DNA from: Alisma plantago-aquatica
Lineage: Eukaryota; Streptophyta; Magnoliopsida; Alismatales; Alismataceae
Length of the DNA: 64,000 nucleotides
Direction: 5' to 3'
Assembly: GCA_963693085.1 (NCBI GenBank)
Contig: OY856409.1
Location: 1,531,792,472 to 1,531,856,471, forward strand
Each line of letters starts with the position of its first letter. The stretch's first letter is position 1. Below are positions 57,545 through 64,000 of the stretch, one piece after another. The notes beneath the pieces are model-generated. The model saw only the letters and a list, made by a program, of their open reading frames with translations. It had not been told where the DNA came from and ran no database searches. The position numbers and the translations under genes were made by a program.

Positions 57545-60500
57545 ATGAGTTTTCCATGTTTTCTTACAAAATCTTCTGCCCTCAGCGGAAGAAAAGCCAA
57601 GATGTCTGGAAACCATGAAGAACATGCTCCTGAGCATAATGATGTTGCATTGGTTGATGGAGCTGATGGACAGGCACATGAAGATCGGGTGCCTGAGGTC
57701 CCCCAACCTAACCCAGCCATACTTGAACATCCTGCCTACCAACAGCTTATGGGGCAGTTAATGGCTATGACGAATCTCATGGTTGAGCGATTACCAGTGC
57801 CTCCTCCGTGAGCACATGTTCCCCATGGAGAAACATCGGGTATTGAGAAGATCTTTGAGCGGCTTCGCCGAGTTGGAGCTTCGGATTATGCTAGAACGGC
57901 TGATCCAGCGGATGCAGCTCTGTGGCTGACAAGTCTCGAGAAGGCTTTCTGGATCCTTGACATCCCTAAAGCAGACAAGGTAAAGCATGCTATCTACCTT
58001 CTAAAAGGTAGTGCTGGTCACTGGTGGACCATCGAAGAAGAGAAGCGGCCTGGTGAGGTGATCTGTTGGGAAGTGTTTCGACGCGAGTTCATCACCAAAT
58101 ACTTTCCAAAGACGTATCTGGATGAGAAGATCAGTCAGTTTGAGAAATTGCGACAAGGAATGATGAACATCATAGAGTATGAAGCTAAGTTTATGGATCT
58201 GTTGAGGTTCTGTCCTCACATGGCGACAACAGATGAGGAACGGATCAGACGTTTCTACAAGGGTTTAAGTGCTGAGTTGACAACCCCAGTGTCTACATTG
58301 GAGAACCGAGAGCGGTTTGGTACGTTCGTGGAATCAGTTCGGCAGATCGAGAGAACAGTGAGGGAGAAAAGAGAGTCTATGTCTCTTAAAAGACCTGCTC
58401 AGTTTCAAGGACGAAGGTTTGGTGGCTTTAAGAAGCCCAGGTTTTCGGCACCGTCAGCGATAAGAAGCGCTGATGTACCATCTCAGTGGTCTCCGAGTAA
58501 GGGGAGAGGCTATGTTTCTTCACCATCTAAGGCACACAGTTCAGCTTCTGTGGCAGTGACAGGGCCAGTTAGGCCACGGTTTGAGGATAAGGCATGTCAT
58601 CTTTGTGGACAAGTTGGGCATTTCAGGCTTAATTGCCCGAATAGAGATGTTGAAGTGACGCATCAACCGAGGCAGAGTTTCCAGAAGTCTGAGAGACCGC
58701 AGCCCAGTGGTAGCAGAGGCCGAGGACGCGGTCAGGCATCTCAAGCTGGATCGTCTGCTCAAGGAAGCAGAGGTCGTGGACAGCAAGCAACGACTCGATT
58801 CTATGCCATGAATCAACCGGAGGCGATAGTCAACCCGCGAGTGGTGACAGGTCAGATGGAGTTATTTCATTCTGATATGTCTTCTTCTTGCTTTATATCT
58901 GTTCTGGTTGACCCGAGTGCTACACACTCTTTTATCGCCTATAGTATGCTTGAAAACTGTCATCTACCTGTTAGCTGTAAGAAGGATAGCTTGTTGTTAG
59001 AAACCCCTCTTTATGGTTCCTCTTTTCTTCGAGAAGAGTGTCCATCTTGTGTTTTGTCTTTCTCGGGACATCGCATTCAAGTGGATCTTATACCACTTGA
59101 TATGCATGGTTTCGATGTTATCCTCGGGATGGATACCTTAGAGAAGTATAAGGTTGTCTTGGACTGTGGATCCAAGCAGACAGTGTTCGATGTTGCTGGA
59201 GAGAAGTGGATCTTCCAGGGAGACAGGAAGATTCTTCTGACGTGTTTGGTATCAGCTATGGTGGCAGATAAGTTGTTACGACAAGGATGTGAGGCATTCC
59301 TAGCTCACGTGGTGGATACCGTTGTGGTTACCAAGGCGAAAAGTCATAGTCTTGAGGAGGTGTCAGTGGTTCGAGAGTTCGCAGACGTGTTTCCTGAGGA
59401 GTTTTCTGGTGTTCCCCCACCCTGAGAGATTGATTTCGAGATCAATCTGGTCCCTGGAACACAGCCAGTTGCACAGTCACCACACAGGATGGCTCCAGCA
59501 GAGATGGCAGAGTTGAAGAAGTAGTTGCAAGAGTTGTTGGAGAAAGGTTTTATCCGACCAAGTACGTCGCCGTGGGGTGCTCCCGTGTTGTTCGTTAAAA
59601 AGAAGGATGGTTCGATGCGGTTGTGTATAGACTACCGACAGTTGAACAAAGTCACGATTAAGAATAAATACCCGTTGCCAAGGATAGATGATCTGTTCGA
59701 TCAGTTGCGTGGTGCTACAGTGTTTTCAAAGATTGATCTACGGTCTGGATATCATCAGTTGAGGATAAAGGCGGATGACATACCAAAGTCAGCCTTCAGG
59801 ATGAGGTATGGTCATTATGAGTTTGTGGTTATGCCATTTGGATTGACCAATGCAACTGCAGCTTTCATGGATCTGATGAATAGAGTGTTTCGTCCGTTCT
59901 TAGATCAGTTTGTTGTAGTCTTTATAGATGACATATGGATCTATAGTCAAGTCAGGCTAGAACATGAGCAACATCTTCTTCGAGCGTTGACTCTTCTTCG
60001 TCAACATCAGTTGTATGCCAAGTTCAGTAAGTGTGAGTTCTGGCTGGATGAAGTGACCTTCTTGGGCCATGTGATATCCGCTGAAGGAGTCAAGGTAGAT
60101 CCAAAGAAGGTGGAATCTGTTGTAGTTTGGGAACAACCGAAGACGCCGACAGAAGTTCGTAGTTTCCTTGGTTTAGCAGGATACTACCAGAGGTTTATCA
60201 AGGACTTCAGTTCGATAGCTTTGCCGATGACGAAGTTGACCAGGAAGGATGTACCTTTTGTTTGGGATGATCGATGTCAGCAAGCTTTCCAGAATCTGAA
60301 GGAGAAGCTGACTAGTGCTCCAGTGTTGATGTTGCCAGAGCCTGGGAAAGGCTATGTTGTTTTCTGTGATGCTTCCAAGAAAGGTTTAGGTTGCATGTTG
60401 ATGCAGGAAGATCATGTGGTTTCTTTTGCCTCACGACAGCTCAAGAAGCATGAGGAGAACTACCAGACTCATGATTTGGAGCTGGAAGTAGTGGTTCATG

Positions 60501-62299
60501 TGTTAAAGATTTGGAGACACTATCTGTATGGGGAAGTGTGTCAGATCTTTACGTATCATAAGAATCTGAAGTATATCTTCACGCAGCATGAGTTGAACAT
60601 GCGACAGCGGCGATGGATGGAGTTGATCAACGACTATGACTGCACTATCGAGTATCATCCTGGTAAGGCGAATGTGGTAGCTGATGCGCTTAGCAGGAAG
60701 TCTTATCCTCTTTCCTTAAAGAAGGCACAGTTGGGTTCTCTGGTATGCCATAGGCGAGATATGTTTGTTTCTCTGAGACAGATGAATGTACAGATGGAGG
60801 TTTCTTTGCTGTCTGGTCTTTTCGCACAGATGCAAGTCAAGCCTACATTGAGACAGCAGATCAAGGATGCACAATAGACTGATGATGCGGTACAGTTGAT
60901 TAGATCACAGTTCGGCAGCGACAAGCGTGATGGGTTTCATGAGTCCGAGGATGGACTAGTTTGCTATCGTGACAAGATGGTGGTTCCAGATGCTGATGAT
61001 TTGAGGAAGTTGGTGCTTGAGGAAGCACATATGTCTATGTATGCTATGCATCCAGGTGTCACCAAGATGTATCATAGTCTGAAGGACTTGTATTGGTGGC
61101 CCGGTCTGAAGAAAGATGTAGCTGAGTTCGTGGCGAGATGTGCGGTGTGTCAGCAAGTGAAGGCTGAACATCAGAAGCCAACAGGTATGTTGCAACCTTT
61201 GCCGATACCGCAGTGGAATTGGGATCATATAACTATGGATTTTGTAGTTGGTCTACCCAGGACAACTAGGAATCATGATTCCATTTGGGTGATAGTGGAC
61301 AGATTGACTAAGTCTGCCCATTTCCTACCAGTGAAGACGACGTATACAGCTGAGAAGCTAGCTCGAGTATATGTGGATGAGATAGTACGATTGCATGGTG
61401 TGCCAACAACGATAGTTTCCGACAGAGGTCCTCAGTTCACAAGTCGTTTTTGGGAATAGTTGCACAAGGAGTTGGGAACACAGTTGAGATTCAGTTCATC
61501 TTTTCACCCGCAGACAGACGGACAGTCTGAGAGGACTATTCAGATTTTGGAAGATCTCCTTCGAGCTTGTGTTTTGCAGTTCCTAGGCAGCTGGGATGTA
61601 CATCTGAGTTTGATAGAGTTTTCTTACAACAACAGTTATTAGCGAAGCATCGACATGGCTCCTTATGAAGATCTTTATGGAAGGAAGTGCAGATCTCCTT
61701 TGTGTTTGTACGAGTCTGGTGAGTATCAGCTTTGGGGTCCTGAGTTAGTACAACAGACGACGGAAAAGATCAAGGTGATACAACAACAGTTGAAAGTGGC
61801 ACAGGACAGACAGAAGTCGTATGCAGACAATCGCCGATGACCGTTGGAGTTCCAGGTAGGAGACAAAGTATATCTTAAAGTCTCGCCGTGGAAAGGTGTG
61901 CTGAGGTTTGGGCGGAAGGGTAAGTTGGCACCCAGGTATATGGGGCCTTATCTAGTTACAGCACGTGTTGGAAAGATAGCTTATGAGTTAGAGTTGCCTC
62001 CAGAATTGCACAGGTTGCATCCAGTGTTTCATGTCAGCATGTTGAAGAAAAGTCATCCGGATTTAGGAACAGTGATACAGCCAGTTGAGGTTGAGCTTGA
62101 TGCAGATGTGACCTACGAGGAAGGTCCGGTGGCGATCCTTGACAGAAGGATCAAGAAGTTGAAGAGGAAAGATCTGATTCTCGTGAAGGTTCTTTGGCAA
62201 CGTCGTGACATCGAGGAAGCCACGTGGGAGCTTGAGGAAGAGATGAGGAGGAAGTATCCCTCGCTTTTCTCTTTGGATTTTGGGGACAAAATCCCTTAA
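57545..62299 (+). pseudogene. Chromovirus gag-pol polyprotein, full length, seven in-frame stops
   Basis: One frame over 4,755 bases with no frameshift. Gag has the knuckle CHLCGQVGHFRLNC; protease reads VDPSATHSF. RT (from about 59540) reads [20 protein letters not shown] and MPFGLTNA, with catalytic FIDD at 59921-59932. RNase H reads [10 protein letters not shown], but TYHKNL at 60551 has Tyr (60554-60556) where TDHKSL has its catalytic Asp; VADALSRK follows. Integrase has an intact H2C2 finger (HMSMYAMHPG, CAVCQQVKAEHQ) and core motifs MDFVVGLP, VSDRGPQFTS and [10 protein letters not shown]. The C-terminus is a chromodomain (VAILDRRIKK, EATWELEEEM). Stops at 57809, 59423, 59522, 60875, 61457, 61640 and 61838, mostly C-to-T changes of CGA or CAG. 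Confidence 0.92.
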
Positions 62300-62311
62300 A
62301 GGGGGTTAGAT
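62297..62311 (+). other. Chromovirus polypurine tract
   Basis: TAAAGGGGGTTAGAT between the pol stop codon and the 3' LTR's TGTAAGG. It would prime plus-strand DNA synthesis. Confidence 0.85.
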
Positions 62312-64000
62312 TGTAAGGACCCTGACCTGCGTTTAGGGTCTACCCTATTTGTTTTGCTTAATCTTGGTGGTTTGATGCTTGCTAATCAGCTTTGAGTGGT
62401 GATTAGGGTTTTTGTTGTGCCTTGTTGAGAGTTGAGGGGCTACTTGCAAATAAACCCATATTAGGGTTTTGTGTGAACGTTTGCCATCTTGTGAGATGTT
62501 TTCCCCTCTTTGCTTCCTCTAGGGTTGAGAGGAAGGCTTGGGCTTGTTGTTTGAGTCCTTTGGGCCTTTGTTGAGCTTGTTTGGGCCTTGGAGTTCCTTG
62601 TTTGGGCTTGCTTGGGCCTTGTGTCGGCCAAGTAGAGCTTGTGTCGGCCTAGGGCTAGCTTGGTGTGTCGCCCATGTGGCTTGACCTTGGTTGGTGACAC
62701 TTGGTGCCTAGCTTGGACAAGTATCTATTGTTGTGCTAATGTGTTAAGCTTGAACCCTAGGACAAGTGTCCCTTGGGTGAACGACACTTAGCATGGTTGA
62801 ACCTTGGTTTCTACTCCCCTTCTTCCTATATATGTAGCTCTTTTCCTTGCCTTAGTCTCCTTTGCTCTTTTGGTCTCTCCTCCACCTTGAGTGCACGATA
62901 TCCCTCTCCATCTTGCTTGTGTTGGCTGACACCCTCCCTTAGAGTTGAAGTGGTGGCCGACACACCTTCCTGGAGAAGCTTGGTGGACATAGGTTTGGAC
63001 CTTGGAGTGCATCTTCTTCCTTGGAGCTTGGAGCTTAAGGCGGGTTGCATGACTTCTAACCCTAATTCCTTTACCTCTAGAAATAACCTTGCTACATGTT
63101 AGTAGTTAACTTAGTAGCTTAGCTTGTTTTATACTTGAGTTTCCTTTAGTGGCCGATATACCCTTAGGGTTTAGGGTTTCTAGTAATCTAGGGTTTGTGA
63201 TGCTTGAGTTGGAGGTTGATGGTAACCATGTGTTGGGAGATACTCCCTCTTGGGTTGAGTTGTTGGACGATATCCTCTTTGATGGACGACATGGCACCTT
63301 TGCCTTTGAGATGGACAATATGGTATCTCTTTGTTGGACGACATGGAAGCTTTGTTGAACAATATGCTACGTCCTTGAGGTTGGCCGATACCCTGCCCAT
63401 GTGTTGGGCGATAGGGTGAGCAATGGGTTTTTTCTGGCCGTTATGGCAATGTTGAACATTATCCTTTTGTTGGCCGATAGGCCTTGGTCCCTGTGGTGGA
63501 CGAGAGGGCTTTCCTTGATAGATTGTGGTGTTGCCCGACAGATATGGATGGTGTAACGGCCGATAGATGAGGGTGTATCGGGCGATACCCCTAGAAGTGT
63601 GGCAAGTGAGCAGAAGTGGGTAGTGCTGGGTGTCTCACCCTCCTTTCGTAGAGGCGTGTAGGCCGATAGGCCTTATGTTGTTGCACGAGATGTGGAGAGT
63701 ACTTCCCTCTCTCCTTTCCTTCTTTCTCTCCCTCTCTCTCCTAGAAGTGGTGAGGTTGTTGGGGTGTTAGCCTAGGATGTCGGGAAGGTGGTGAGCATGG
63801 GACGGGCATGCCCGATGGGGTGAGCCACGCAACATTCCTAGACGCACGATACCCATCTCACCTGAGCCGCGCGACACTCCCTGACGCGCGACACCCGTGT
63901 CGCCCGGTTCTCTTGTGAGGGGCGCGCGGGCAGAAGCCTGGTGTCGCCCGGTTCTCTTGTGAAGGGGCGCACGGGAAGGAGCTTGGTGTCGCCCGATCCT
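62312..64000 (+). repeat. Chromovirus 3' LTR (partial, cut by window end)
   Basis: It matches 49565-51255 in order with scattered point differences. TATATAT box at 62827-62833. The GC-rich minisatellite begins near 63895. The remaining approximately 2.5 kb and the target duplication lie outside. Confidence 0.9.

Larger units (their letters stand above)
49565..64000 (+). mobile_element. Tekay/Del-type chromovirus with internal tandem duplication (3' end outside)
   Basis: The order is full 5' LTR (49565-53804), partial interior (53805-55868), partial LTR (55869-57476), full interior with gag-pol (57477-62311), 3' LTR (62312 onward). RT before integrase and a C-terminal chromodomain place it among Ty3/gypsy chromoviruses. 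The 5' and 3' LTR starts differ at about five of the first 186 bases by eye, so it is relatively young, yet all gene copies carry stops. It is the latest visible insertion into X's 3' LTR. Confidence 0.88.

Overview
The window reads as nuclear DNA of a flowering plant. One split plant gene occupies the left 18.7 kb, with long AT-rich introns full of DNA transposons. The remaining 45 kb is a nest of LTR retrotransposons. A GC-rich first exon beside AT-rich introns hints at a monocot, but that is only a guess. There are no bacterial operons, CRISPR arrays or tRNA genes.

1-18697 (minus strand): seven exons of one gene can be assembled with in-phase GT/AG junctions, giving about 491 codons. The 3' end lies beyond the left edge. 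The protein belongs to a plant family with a Ser/Arg-rich N-terminus, a central helical part and a conserved acidic C-terminal block. I recall relatives annotated only as uncharacterised or vaguely as golgin- or myosin-heavy-chain-related. Intron 5 (5.4 kb) and intron 2 (9.1 kb) hold hAT-type elements, four of them with exact 8-bp target duplications, and a PIF/Harbinger-type element with a TAA duplication. They also hold a diverged pair of unclassified repeats and a long pyrimidine tract. Intron 1 carries an RTE-type LINE fragment, and a second fragment of the same family lies in reverse orientation just beyond the promoter.

19177-64000: layered insertions. The upstream LINE is cut at 20340 by element X, a large Ty3/gypsy-type element with LTRs of about 3.6 kb and no recognisable genes. 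X's 5' LTR was split by an approximately 3.1-kb LTR, probably solo (20637-32022, duplication ATATG). That LTR was itself split by a minus-strand LARD-like element (21368-29679) with 3.1-kb LTRs and a 2-kb non-coding interior. X's interior also holds a Cassandra-type LTR carrying a 5S rRNA-like promoter. X's 3' LTR is split first by a decayed Copia/Sirevirus element (39351-49282) with gag, pol and an extra downstream ORF, and then by a Tekay/Del-type chromovirus (49565 to beyond the right edge).

The chromovirus is the most unusual object. A segment of about 3.67 kb, covering the 3' part of the LTR, gag, protease and the start of RT, is tandemly duplicated (52204-55868 and 55869-59540) with a 2-bp GG overlap at the junction. 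The second copy continues into a full-length pol with a C-terminal chromodomain. It stays in one frame for 4.75 kb and is broken by seven in-frame stops. None of the retroelement genes looks intact. The only plausible functional protein gene is the split plant gene on the left.
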